From positions 31,349,418 to 31,413,417 of the forward strand of contig NC_090130.1 in the NCBI RefSeq assembly GCF_040581485.1: a stretch of 64,000 nt of DNA, written 5' to 3'. The first letter of the stretch is position 1. Each line of letters starts with the position of its first letter. Below are positions 1 to 12,315 of this stretch, one piece after another. The position numbers and the translations under genes are program-made. The DNA is from Linepithema humile (lineage: Eukaryota; Arthropoda; Insecta; Hymenoptera; Formicidae). The notes under the pieces are model-generated. The model was not told where the DNA came from, ran no database searches, and saw only the letters and a list, made by a program, of their open reading frames with translations.

Positions 1-627
1 TTCTGTACAAGTGGTTTATTCCATATTTTATACTTGTGTTCCTCGATAACTGCATAATCATTTTTGCTTCATACAATCGTATATTTTAATTATTTTTCCA
101 CATATTGTATTGTTCTAGACCTCCTAAATTGAATCAAATTTATTTAACAAAGTATTTTGTAAAATGTAATAAATTGAGCAGCGCTAAACGTGAATGGTAA
201 TAATACTAGTAAATGCAACTCAACTGTCATAAACTTGTCGTACAACGTGCTTGGCAGGAAATTGAGTCTTGTCCATTTGTCCTTATTCCTTTTCTCCGAT
301 TTCCGCTTTGTATCATGAAGGAGATCATGCTATTGCAACAAAAATATCGCACCATATCCGCAAATTGTCGCATTATCATGCCTGTTGTCCGCGTGTCATT
401 ACATAACGCAACAGGTCGACAAATGTAACTTTCCAAATCAACGCTGCATATTATAAATATTAATGAAACCATAGGGTCAATATTATGTTATATGAATGAG
501 TCGCATCAAAGACAAACATAAATACAACTTGTTTTTTTTTGATAGATAATAATTTCAAATTTGTTTCAATAAAATAATACGCAATCTTTTATTATAAAAT
601 ATTTTTAGTCTTTTAAATAATATTAAG

Positions 628-632
<5 letters not shown>

Positions 633-662
<30 letters not shown>
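633..662. repeat. (AG)n microsatellite
   Basis: Fifteen uninterrupted AG units in AT-rich DNA. Simple repeat with no sign of coding. Confidence 0.95.
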
Positions 663-666
<4 letters not shown>

Positions 667-1855
667 TACATTAAAATTTCTATTTAGCAGCTTTCAAACA
701 TAATAAAAATCAAATTAGCATCCATCTCAATCGTGATTTAATACATTTTTTAGCCACGTTATAAGATAAAAACACATAAAAGATAAAGTAAGTAAACCAA
801 GAGCGTTTCGATCTTTTTCGAATATGTGTCCAAATCTGTTACGCAATATAACATTTTTATTGTTGCACGCCCAAGCAGCGCGACCCGTATGCGTTGCCAT
901 AAACACCAGAACGCAATATCTTGAGTGTTGGAATAAACCATGTGCAACCGACGTGACTTAGATGTACCCACCGGAAATTGTTTGAAAGTTCATTTTACAG
1001 AACGCATTAAGATATGCCGGCGCTACCGCGCCCGTAAACCCCCGATGCACATATTGCACTCGGGCATAGCGCCTGTCATGAAAGTCACCCGTGTTTCGTC
1101 GCAACTTCGGAGACGGCAGCTGACGAATCATAAAAGCTCCCCGCTCCCTCCGCTCTTTACTTGTGTTCCGTCTTCCTCTCCCTTCTTTTCCCCGTGCTCA
1201 GTGTATAACCAACATTCTGCATCGCTTGCATTTTCCTCGCAACTACGTACCTGACTTCTCTTCACTTCGTTGTTTCTCTTTTTCGCCACATACAGAATGT
1301 GCCGAACTTTTCGCACATCAGGCTTTCGCGCTTTTTGATAAATTTTCCGATTTACAGACTTCTCGATGAATACCGATATCACTTTTACCGATTTCTTTAA
1401 AAACTTATTTTTTTGCTATTTTTAATTAAGTATTGGGAATTAAATATTGAATTCGAAACGCATTAAGTCAATTTGATGTTAAAAACAGTTAATTGGATTA
1501 TTTATTACACGACACATCTTAGCTTTTAAAGATATATTATCCCTTGTTCATATTTGTGCTGCTTTATCTATCTCCTCTTCCGTCTTCCTTTTTGTTATTC
1601 AAGTATTATACAGATACCTTATACAGATTCCTTCTTTTTATTTTTTTAATAAAATTCTATTATTTTCTCTCAAGTCGCGCGAATCTTTGTTACTGCAAGT
1701 ACTTAAGGTATCTTCTTTCCTGCCATAGTATAAGCGACAACGTGTCGAGGTCGTGTTCAACGCTACGATCGATACGAAAGCGAGCGAGAAATATTGCACT
1801 ATGTGTAAACAAATACTTTTCGAATAAGAGCACCTGACGAAGCGAATGCACTCCG

Positions 1856-1875
1856 CTCTCTCTCTCTCTCTCTCT
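1856..1875. repeat. (CT)n tract
   Basis: Uninterrupted CT units followed by a T-rich stretch up to about 1903. Together they form a long pyrimidine tract that could act as the acceptor tract of the weak exon candidate at 1926. Confidence 0.9.
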
Positions 1876-4097
1876 TTTTTCTCGTTTCATTTTTTTTCTA
1901 TTTAACGAACGTGACACACGGCGAGGCCGATTTGTTCAACGCCGATACCTTCGATACGCCGGGACCGAAAAACATATTGCTCGGTACGTAAGTAAATAAC
2001 ATCGTTTATGGTGACGAAAGACCGCCACTTTAGACAAAAGACAAATAGTTGCAAATTGACTGCTGTAAAGTCATTTAGCGTTGATACAACGACACTGCCA
2101 GCACTGACAGCAGATAATAAATATCGTTTCGTTAGATATCGAAATTATTTTTTATATATAAAACAACAACGTTACATTATACCGACTACTTTTATAAAAA
2201 TTATGCTATTACTTCACTGCTACAGAGTGCCGCTCTCCTCACATGTATAACAAATTTGGTTATAAAAGTCATGTCGACAACATATATATTTATCAGCCGA
2301 CACATCAGTATTATTTCTGATTTTTGCGTAAACTGGGAACATGTATCTAGGAAAATATTTCATCGAAACTTCGCATCCGCATGTTTTTCGATCATGTCGA
2401 CCCCTTGACCTTAATCCCACTCGAGAGTCTGTAGGGCTAAAAATCGAAGGGAAATTTTGACTGCCGGGCGTATCGCGCGATCGCTTTACTCAATTTTTCA
2501 TCATTCCTGTCGACGAACGGCACGTAATTCCGTGGAGCAACGTGACCAAGCGTAATTTCATCGGGCTCTCCATTCTTCTACTTTCCGCGCCAGTATTTTC
2601 TATTCTCTTTTTTTTTACTGCGGATGTATCCGACGATTTTCTGTGGAGTAAAGTCGAAAGCTTAGAACTAATGGACAATGTAATAAGTTTAGCTATTGCA
2701 TAATCGCCGCTAATAGCAGGAACGTACAATGGTACTTTGACAAAAGATCTGTCCAAAGGGAAAGACAAATGCCTCTTAAAAGGCTCCTTTTACAAGCACA
2801 CTACTTGCTGCCGACAGAATATTCTGCGAAATAAAGAGAGATCACGCAATTATAATAATATAATTAACTAAAAACCTGGAAAACGCACGAACGAATTTTT
2901 ATTTCGAATTTTAACTCCGTTTGAATTTCGGTGCTGCGCGTGCGATCGATGAATCTTTGCTGTATTATAATTATTGAATTAACTCTTTTTATTTTTTTTT
3001 CATATTTTATTATCTGAAATTTTCTTTTATTTGTATTTTTTTTAAGCTGAAATGGTGGCTGAAACGATCTTTGTATATTGATTGATAACAATGAATAGTT
3101 TTTGTACTCCGACAATTGCGTTTCTCGTTCTCAATGTTTTCCTTATCATTGTTTCTTTTAATTCCATTTGCTAACATGTCATGTTTAAATCGCTTTAGTT
3201 TGTGACATTTTAGTTGTGATAGAACACGTCATATTTTATATTCTTCCGCCAGAAGATTTCTCTTCGGCTAGCGTGCTGTAATCAGCATGTTTCGTTGATA
3301 AATATAACGAAAAATCGAAAAACGATCGTCGTGGCAGGAAGAAAGTAAATCCGCGCAAAAGAGTGAAGCGCCTTTAAAAGCCCTTTTTGCGAGCGTGCCA
3401 TGAAGAGGATCGTGAAAACGGCGACGAAGGTAGTCGCGATAAAAGGAGAGAGAAAAAAAGGAGGGTTCAAACGATGAATTTCATCCATCCGCTATCGTGC
3501 AGTTTTATTCAGCGGAGTTTGTTTGCGCAGCTGATTGCCTCGGCAGCAGCGACGACGGGAGTAACGAGAGTGAACTTAAGCGATCAATTAAAAATGTAAA
3601 CTCGCCTAATTGGGACGTTAAATGGCGTATCACCGGCGGTGAGAGACGGCCCGTCTCGCTACGATCCGACGTATCGCTCACGGCTTTCCTCCTTGATTGC
3701 ACGAGAGGCGAAACCGCGTCTCGACACTTTTACAGAGTTGAGAGAGTCAGAAGTTGGTGGAAAAAAAGCAAGAGACCGTTACGAAAGTTGGAAATGAGCG
3801 AGAAGCGCGTGCGTGCTTAACATCAAGTTTAATTGCGAGCGCGAAAAGAATATTTAATGTTGCTTTCGAGGGTTCCGCATTGAAACATATTAAATAGCAC
3901 GTACTAAAGTTTCAACGTTAAAAGCGATCTGGAGCTGCCAATTTAAACTGAATCGATCGTGTTAGGAAAAACTATAGCGATATAATTGCATGTAATAATT
4001 GATGTATGTATGTATAATATATATTTGCTAAATTGTGACCTTCTGATTGTAGATCAAATTATAAGATGATGCTAAATCACACGTACTTCTATTATTA

Positions 4098-4310
4098 GCT
4101 AATTGAAAGAAGTAACTTACGTGATTAGCGGTAACCGATCGCTTAACACGGTCATTGTCGAGAATTTTCGGAAGAGAAATGTGTTTAAGACGAATCTAAA
4201 TCTTGCATACATATTTTCTATTGTTCCACGGCTAATTAGAAGCCGTAATTTATCTCGTCGTGATTAGCGGTAACTGATCGTTTAACACGATCATTGCCAG
4301 GAAGTTGAGA
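4098..4310. repeat. diverged direct repeat pair, 139-bp spacing
   Basis: A block beginning GTGATTAGCGGTAAC at 4121 recurs at 4260, and the match continues for about 40 bases through a TTAACACG and TCATTG segment. Most differences in the core are C/T or G/A changes. Weaker similarity extends upstream (GCTAATT preceding each copy at about 4098 and 4231). This is an old local duplication in the upstream intron. Confidence 0.8.
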
Positions 4311-5640
4311 AAGAAAATCGCGGCGATGCGGGGTAGATTATGGCCGCGTGGCAGCGCGGTGAGCATGAACGCGGCCCGAATAGATCGCATAAATTACGGG
4401 CCGCCGTGGAACGCGCGGCATAACGAGATAATTAATACACGGACGTTCGAGGCGAGAGAGACGGAGAGAGTGGAATGAAACATTGATGAGGGGAAAGAGA
4501 GGGTCGAAGCGGCGAGGAGGGAAGAGAAAGAGAGAGGTGGAGAGTGTCGCCACCCTTTCTGTATTGGACAACGCGTACGCGCGCCAGAATGCATTTACCT
4601 ACTGTTTCGTTGCTTCTAATGGCCGCTATTCGCCACCCTGTATATTGTCCGCGAGAGCTGGTGGACATCTCTTTTGTTCCGCGCGCACGATGCATGCCGG
4701 ATGAGAAACGATTCCCCCGATCATATGGGTGTGTTCAATCGCACCAGCTGTCCACGGATCCGCGAACACAGATAAATTAACGTCAGAGCAGAAGAATCAT
4801 TGAGGAGTTTAACGAGAACTGTCACGTTTATATCTGAACGTGAGTAATCTTTTAAATAGTAAAAACAGATAAATACACAAATAAAGGTTTCTCTTTCTTT
4901 TCCCGTGCAATTTGCGCTGATAATATCGATTGTAAAATAATAGATAACGTAAAAAATAACTTGCGCTTAAAATCTTGACTTACTGACCGAAATTCGGTCA
5001 AGTTTTTCTAATGTGATTCCAATGTGAGAAAAATAAGTTTTCATTATGCAATGAGAATAGATTTGTTAAAAGTTAACAGAAAAGAAAACACGCAAAGCCT
5101 GCATACGTCCATAAATCTAACGATCTGCGGCTTTAATATGTCAATAGTCCGTATGAATTCATGCATTTATGACTTAGTATTCTCTGGCTCTAAATAAATC
5201 TTCGTATCTACGAATCTGGAGCAATCCATGAATCTATGAATCTCTCACACAAAGCACTCTACCACAGTATATTCCACAGTGTTGAAGGATTTTTTGTTTT
5301 CAATGTAATAATCTCTCCTCTTGAAAGTGAAGGGAGGATGAGCCGGCGGAGCTACATTTAGAGTCACAGCGAGCGCAAGTAGCCTTTGGCGGCGAAAGCG
5401 TTAAAAGCGCACTTGGGGTTGTTTTTATCCCTCGCTCGCGTCATCATCGTCGGAAATTCGCGAAAGTTCTTCCCGTAGTTGCAGTCGTAGCGTTTTGCGT
5501 CCTGGTTAGCGAACTGCCTTAAGGCGTTAGCTCGAATTGCGCGGGAGAAGCGTCGTCGGCTGCGAGTTTTTCGCTTCTGCCTTGCCCTCTCCTGCCCGCC
5601 CCGCGGGATTCTCCCGGCGAGTTTCTCTCGTGCCATTGTC

Positions 5641-5667
5641 GAACCGGCCGAACCGGCCGAACCGGCC
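5641..5667. repeat. three tandem copies of GAACCGGCC
   Basis: A perfect 9-base unit repeated three times inside a GC-rich island (about 5340-6000). On the minus strand it would encode repeated Gly-Arg-Phe, but I do not regard the island as coding. Confidence 0.9.
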
Positions 5668-8600
5668 CGGGTGATTTTCATCAACGACGATTGTTCGTAT
5701 TCCTTGGTCGGGAGTTGCCGTCCGATTCGCCCATCCGCCCACCCGCCCGTCTACTCTCCCCGAGGTCGAATAATTCACTTCGCGCGGTTCCGGCATTACG
5801 CCCATCCCGGACTTCCGCATAAATTCACCTCGCGCCGCTAAATCGTGGCCGCGCGAACTTAGAAACACGGCCACGCGGCTTATTATCTCGAAGACAAACG
5901 CGCGTCTACCGCGGCGGCCGATAAATCGACGTGGCGAAACTGCAGGTTCTCGCGCCGCATCGTTCACCATCGCGAAACGAGGACTTAACATAAAGAAAAG
6001 GCTATGAATACGAAAAATGTAAATGTTTCCGAGAGAAGCTGTCACGTTAAACGATATTTTATTGAGGGAAATAATGCATCATTAGTAGATTGATGTATGC
6101 GGAAAACTATTTCTCCTCTTCTATTTTATTTCATCTGAATATTTAGCTAAAAAGGCAAAAAGCACAGTAATAAAAAAGAATAAACAATTGCATACGAAAT
6201 AAAATAAAGGACTCGACTGTGCGTGTATCAATAAAATATTTCCAATAATGGAAAAAGAATACCGAGGGTGCAGCGAGACAATGCAACGAACAAAGGCACC
6301 TCCACCTCCGTCATCCGGACGCAATCTGGAGGTCATACCTCTCTCGCTTCTGTCGAGAGTGTGTACATGCTATTGTCCGAAGGTATGCGATGCGCGCTTC
6401 GACGAATAAGGAACGAAATCGATTAAAGCGCAGTCTCGTGCCGGACCGGGAATGCGATCTCGTCACCGAGTAAATGATGCCGCGCATCTTTCCCGCGCTT
6501 CCGGCGCAAAATCCACTACAGTTGGACTTAACCTTTAACCCAGATATTCGGGCGGCATTCCAAATTTTACGACGTGGAGATGTGTGCGGTGTACGCCCGG
6601 CAGCCTCGCTCTCGGTCCGTGATCCTTCACGTATCGCCATAACGGAGCAATCGCGGCGCGAATCGATAGATATTTATTGCCGTCGATACAGCAATAAATC
6701 GCCGACCAAAGTCAAAATACTTCTTTCATTCTTCATCTTTCATGCGAGGAAACGAAAATTCCGCCCGCAATCACGCCAAGTTTCGCGAGATGATATTCCG
6801 CAAGATTCACAAAACCAGCAACAACGTCGAGAATGAGACTAATGTACTTTTGAAAGTTCAGCCATAGTTCTAATTTCATTAATAACCACGCAAGCTATTT
6901 ATGAGCACTGAATAAAGCGATTTCTATAAATCGCATTTGCCGAACATATTGAAAATATATATTTCCACGAAACCGCGTTTGTATAATATTTTTATCAACA
7001 ATAACCAACGCATCATACGCATTAAATGCTGAATGGCAAATGGACTCGGAATTCAAATTTGCCGGTGCTACGAAAATTAAATAAAATGTATTTATAAAAG
7101 CTAGTGGATTTATGTATAAATATTGATATTTCATAAATGATATCTCTGCGGCAAACATTGATTAACAGTTGCCTATACGAGTCTGTGTAACGCGTTTCAT
7201 ATAAGTAATACTATAGTTTTATCGTATCTTTTTTATTGACGATGATAACTTCTATTTCAAAATTCTATTAGCATTATTTATTAGAATCGTTTATTAGAAT
7301 TTAAACACTTAAAGTCAGAAAGAGACAAAACTGTTACGTATGAATAATAATTTATCACAAGATTTAATTTATTTCATGATTTTATTTTGCACACATAAGA
7401 TTGGAAAATCGAATAAGAAAATTTCAAACACAGTATCAACTAATTAAGCAAGATAAACAACTGGAACTGTATTTATAATATAATATAACATGTTAGAACA
7501 TGATATATGAGAGTAAATAGTGATTATTTTATAATAATTTTGCTGAAATTATTGATATCAAATGCTTTTAATCATCTTAAAGTAAACATTAGTATTAATT
7601 AATAGATTATTTTAAATGCCTAACATTTATGCAAAAATATTTAATTATTTTTCTCGTCTCGTTTCCATTGATTCGTTGGCGGAAGATAATGATTTCGACC
7701 ACTGCGCATCTACTGAAAAAGCAGGGGCGTCTTATATCAGTGATCGGATTTATTACATTCCCAACTTTAACAATGTCCAAGAAAACTTGCCTATCAGCTG
7801 TGCGACTTTAACCGAGTTCGGGATGAGTTGGAACTGCAGGGCGACAGATATACCTGAAAACTCAATCCATGCCTCGTGCGATTCAGTTCGCTTGACCCGA
7901 AACTTTGCCGGTTTATTGGTACGAGGATTCCGTGAAAGATAAAATAAATGTACCGGGAACGGCGCGCGATTCGGTGTTGCAAAGTGATAAGTCAAGCCAC
8001 CGGATAAACTTCCGTCGAGAGGCGGTACGCGCGTGTTCGACTAGATCAGCGTTTGCCAACTTCTTCCGATACGTGAATCTCTCATGACGCCTCAAAACCC
8101 GTTTTATTTTAATAGTATTAATTATAATTTCAGCATTAATTTTTGGATTAATCACAGTAATTTGTTATAATTGATTGTAATTGTAATAATAATTAATTTG
8201 TCACAGCAAGCTCTTTTACGCTTTAATATCTACAAAATTAATCAACTACCGTAATAATTAATTTGTTACAATATTTTCATGTAGACATCCGTTATCTCGT
8301 GAATATCATTATACACTTTTAACGGCGAATATTCAACGAGTGAGCGTATCGTTTGTAGTTGTCTAAATAATGCGTGTCATACGATAAAACACGTTACACT
8401 TACTTGAACCTATTACTTCTCGAGAGACGTCTCGAGTCACTTTGACATTAAGCAGCTTAAACGGCTGATACATCCGTGTACGCTGTACATCGGATTAGCT
8501 GTACCTAAGGGCTCCTTGTTCCTACGCGCTGTAAATTGGAATCTGTTCTCTATTACAGCACTAGCACTCAGACCCGACACAATTTCTCCTTACCTGTAGT

Positions 8601-10617
8601 GAGTGGTAAGCACGAGCATGAGTGGCTGAGAGACAAAGCGTAATCGTGAACAGAGAGACGCAGTGTTGCGTATTTCTCTGCGCCGCGATATTAGCTATAG
8701 CGAAAGTAGCATTAATAATAATAAATTGATAATAATTAAAAATAGCGTTTCATATAAAGTAACATTATTATTAGACACTAAAATGCGTGTCGAATCAGTT
8801 TGATTGTTTAATTATTTATTTATAAGTCTGAATATATTTCGCGATTATTAGATGATGGAGATCAGTCGAGCATCAATAACGTCAAGTTATAATGTATTTA
8901 TGGAATTTTATATAATAAAGTTTTTTTTTTTTAAACATACAAATGTATATAAAAATGTTAAAATATGTATTTTCTCATTCATATGTATATGAATATATAT
9001 ATATATATTTTTAACAATTATGTACAGTGAAATTTATAAATTTATATACAACAAGCGTTATATATTAATTCACTATCGCAAACGCGAACACAAGTTGGAC
9101 GGAGCAATTATCCTGACAAGTGCGCCAGCCGACGTTGATACGTAACTGAACTGAGAATTATTCGTGTAATCTACATCATCGTAATGTTCCGCAAACTGGA
9201 ATCGATTATTTGCCACGTTGAACTTCCATTAGCACCAACCAGTCTGTGTTTATGTATCTGACAGTTGTAACGCGAGTGCAGTGAGATGCACATTGAAACA
9301 GCTGTAACTTTCTGGGCTCCTATTTTTCGTTAAAATTATCTCACTGCGATGTAGATGAAAGGTCGATTGAAGAAGAAAATAATCCAAGTTTTATACCACA
9401 AAAAGATATTGTGACATTTGTTGTACATACTTTTTATCTAAAACTTTCCAAACGGTAGTACTACATTCTAAACAATTAATAATTATTTAATAATAATTAA
9501 TAATAAATCTACATCTTCTTTCCCGAAACTTTTCTCATAAAAATGCCGATTTATACATTACTCCGCATGACGATGGAATAGTAAGTTCAAGTTTGCACGT
9601 TGTACACAAACGGAGGAAAAAGCACAATTGTCTCTTGCTACGTACAAAGTGCCATTGTAGATTATCGATCTAGAACAGTACAAACGCTGTGTAGGAGACA
9701 GTGAGAGAAGAGAGATAGATGTACCGTGGGTCACAAAGAAACTAATTTCCAATACAGCGTAATGCAAGGCTGGATGGCCCCCTTTCGATGAGAGAAAAAA
9801 ACGACCCGTCCGGGTCAGCACATCTTTTGCATTACAAACGGCGATCTTTCAGTGAATCTTGGTGAATTGGACCTTATCGAAACCTCGTAAAAGATGTTCA
9901 GTAAGTCAATGAAGGACTATCGCTTTAAACACCACTAGTATAGGATGTCTGAGGTGTCGTTGAGATAAATTATTTCATTAGTTGTTTCACGAAGAAAAAG
10001 TCTATTTCCAATGTATTATAATTTATTTAATCATTATTTCTCATTATTAAACAATTTTTATATACAAGTAAGATTTTAAATATGCCACTTTAGATGGCAA
10101 ATAATGAGCTCATTTCTAAGCAAATATTTGTATTTATTGCATTTACGTAATTTTATTTTTAAGCAAATAAAATCGATTTATAATTAAAAAAGTAGAGAGG
10201 AAACGGAGCGCAATTTTCCTTTTTGATCGTGTCAATACCAAAGGATGTCGTAAAAATTTCCCAACCCTCCTAGTCTCGACATGGCATTCGAAACGTCAAC
10301 GACACCCGCGAAGTATAGCGTCAATGATATCCTAACAACACACAAGTAAAGCTGCGAGAACTTCCTCGACGGTAAATGTTCCGCGAGAAAAATTTTGACA
10401 GCAAATTTTTCATACTCGTGTGAAATTATCAATTATATACTTTGTGTTCTAATACAGCGTAACATTAGTAAAATAATATGTATTTAATATACTACTTATT
10501 GTCAGCAAAAACATTCTTGAATGAATAATGTTCCGAATAAATAAATATTAAATTACGCGCATCATTGGATTATTAATTAAATTATATATATAATTAAATT
10601 TTAGAGTTCAAAATAAA

Positions 10618-10832
10618 TTAACTTAAAAATCTTTATATTCTATAAATGTGACATCATTTTCATGTCCTGAATCTTTAATTATTATACATAAATCCATCAG
10701 GTTCATTATTATTCAAATTAATTCAACTTAAAATTGAAAATTAATTAATTAAAAAATCTCAAAATACTATAAATTTAATGCTATAATTTTCATATCCTTA
10801 ATTATTATAAATAAATTCATTATTAATAATGA
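10618..10832. repeat. diverged AT-rich direct repeat pair, about 127-bp spacing
   Basis: The segment from about 10618 to 10711 and that from about 10745 to 10832 share, in the same order, TTAA-TAAAAAATCT, an ACTATAAAT or TCTATAAAT block, ATTTTCAT-TCC, and TTAATTATTATA-ATAAAT. One copy has a short deletion. In such AT-rich DNA part of the similarity may be compositional, but the ordered blocks favour a true duplication. Confidence 0.6.
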
Positions 10833-12095
10833 ATATTAATTAATATTCTAATTAAAATATTGTTTTATTATTTTAATTATTTGTGTCATAACACAACATT
10901 ACATGTACAATTTGGCGTTATATAATTATTTATGTCGATAGATAATTCGACATTAATATTACAGAATTAGTAAGGTTGTAACGACGTGATAGCAACGAAA
11001 AGTTTCTCACCAAGTCCATGCTTTGCTTGGAATATCCCTTTTTATCGCTTCGTAAAGCCGAGCTACGCGTCTTCTTCAAATTCGACACATTCATTTTGCC
11101 GTGATAGAATCGAGACGCAGTTCTACGACTCGGGGTGACAGCTCGGCAAGAATGCGCCCGGTCATCACGACGTGATATCAAACTCGAACCAGCAACCATG
11201 ACAAGGAGAGAATCCACTGGATGAAGGGGTGGACAGTCGTGGTGCGACTTATCGATCGCGCATCATGGAGGTGCACCCTCGTCGTTTTTCAGGACGCCCC
11301 TTTATGCACAGATGATGCATCGATGCATCTTGCATCGGCCGCTGGCGCTCATTGTCGAAAATTATTGTTCATTAAAAAGAAAAAATAAAGAATAGGCATT
11401 AAATATTGTGAACTAAAAATATTAAGATGCTACAAATGCGTTATAAATGCTAAAAAAATATTAAAATCAGTTTGCGAAAATGGATAAATATCGTACATTC
11501 ATACAATTATAAATATACGAAATATACGATATTTACATATTTACAAATAAATATAAACGTTTCTTCGTCAGGCGTGATTGTTACAAAACCGCTTGTAGGT
11601 AATCGGTCGTATTTTATCAATTATCGATGCTTTTAATCGAACGCCGCTGCAACAGCAATAACGCCGTATCGGTGGCGCGCCATCAATTTTTTTGAACTTA
11701 ATCACGCACCTTTTATTACATCGCGATACAGCTTTATCGAGCAGTTCGACGCAACACGTGTAAACTCGCGTAAACGAGTGCTCGACTATTAAAACTGTCT
11801 CTCGCCGATTTATTTTTCCCTCACGCCGCTGCTTTATGTTTGCGTTTCGCCGCGTCCTGTAAAATTACATTCACTCTTCGCGGCGCAAAATCTATTCGCG
11901 AACAAGTTGCGAGTTTATACGAGCGTGATAACGCATCGTAATCCAATGCAGGAATCGTGCACACTGATTGATGATGTATTTTTTAAATACACTTTTTGAA
12001 TTCTCTTACATGAATCTTTAATTAATATCAAAGTTTTAATTAACTTACCAAAGTTCTTGCATCACTGCTGACCGCAAACTTATTTTCTGCTTCAG

Positions 12096-12315
12096 AAGCG
12101 CGAGCCAGAATACTGGGCCAGTCGGACATCTACGTGAAAACCGGAAGTCTTCTGACGTTGACGTGTCTCATGTCTCAAGGCCCCCATGATCTAGGAACGG
12201 TGGCCTGGTATCGGGGCAATCAGGCGGTGGTAACTTCACCGCAATCAGAAAATGACGTCGACACGGAACCTCGCATAACCGTCGAGACGGAATGGAGCGA
12301 CGCCCTCACATCGAA
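12096..12315 (+). CDS. dpr: Dpr family Ig protein, exon coding first two thirds of second Ig domain
   Basis: This is an internal coding exon of a Dpr-family cell-surface protein. In flies, Dpr proteins carry two Ig domains and pair with DIP receptors to help specify neuronal connections. A pyrimidine-rich acceptor ending TTCAG precedes 12096, and a strong donor GTAAGG follows 12315. The exon starts with two bases of a split codon (probably Glu) and ends with AA of a Lys codon. The reading begins ARARILGQSDIYVKTGS, then has the B-strand Cys in LTLTC (12164-12166) and the core Trp in VAWYRG (12206-12208), and ends near VETEWSDALTSK. The linker, the QGPHDLG segment and WSDALTS resemble the Dpr1-like branch as I recall it. 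The second domain's other Cys is on the next exon. The exact paralogue is uncertain; some insect annotations name such genes zig-8-like. Confidence 0.92.

Larger units (their letters stand above)
1..12095 (+). other. upstream intron of the Dpr-like gene, 3' part
   Basis: The first exon I recognise begins at 12096 with the last two bases of a split codon, so an upstream coding exon must exist. I looked in this stretch for the first Ig domain of a Dpr protein (a Cys-Arg-Val strand, a Trp-Ile/Val-Arg core and an Asp-Ser-Gly-x-Tyr-x-Cys end) and found none, so that domain probably lies before base 1. The stretch is AT-rich non-coding DNA with GA and CT microsatellites, GC-rich islands at roughly 4300-4780 and 5340-6000, two diverged direct-repeat pairs (about 4.1-4.3 kb and 10.6-10.8 kb), and one weak exon candidate at 1926-1987. 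Assigning it to the intron of this gene is inference. Confidence 0.6.

Noticed and set aside
2461..2768. Open frames on both strands, one with a hydrophobic run (plus) and one of 92 codons (minus)
   Set aside because: No start on the plus frame, no credible splice sites, no family recognised. The hydrophobic run comes from T-rich DNA.
3497..3820. 107-codon plus frame with a basic C-terminus
   Set aside because: Considered as a possible first Ig domain because of a Trp and Cys, but the required strand pattern is absent.
5527..6045. 172-codon open frame on the minus strand
   Set aside because: It lies in a GC-rich island where stops are rare. Composition is Arg/Gly-heavy with no domain, and part of it is the GAACCGGCC repeat translated.
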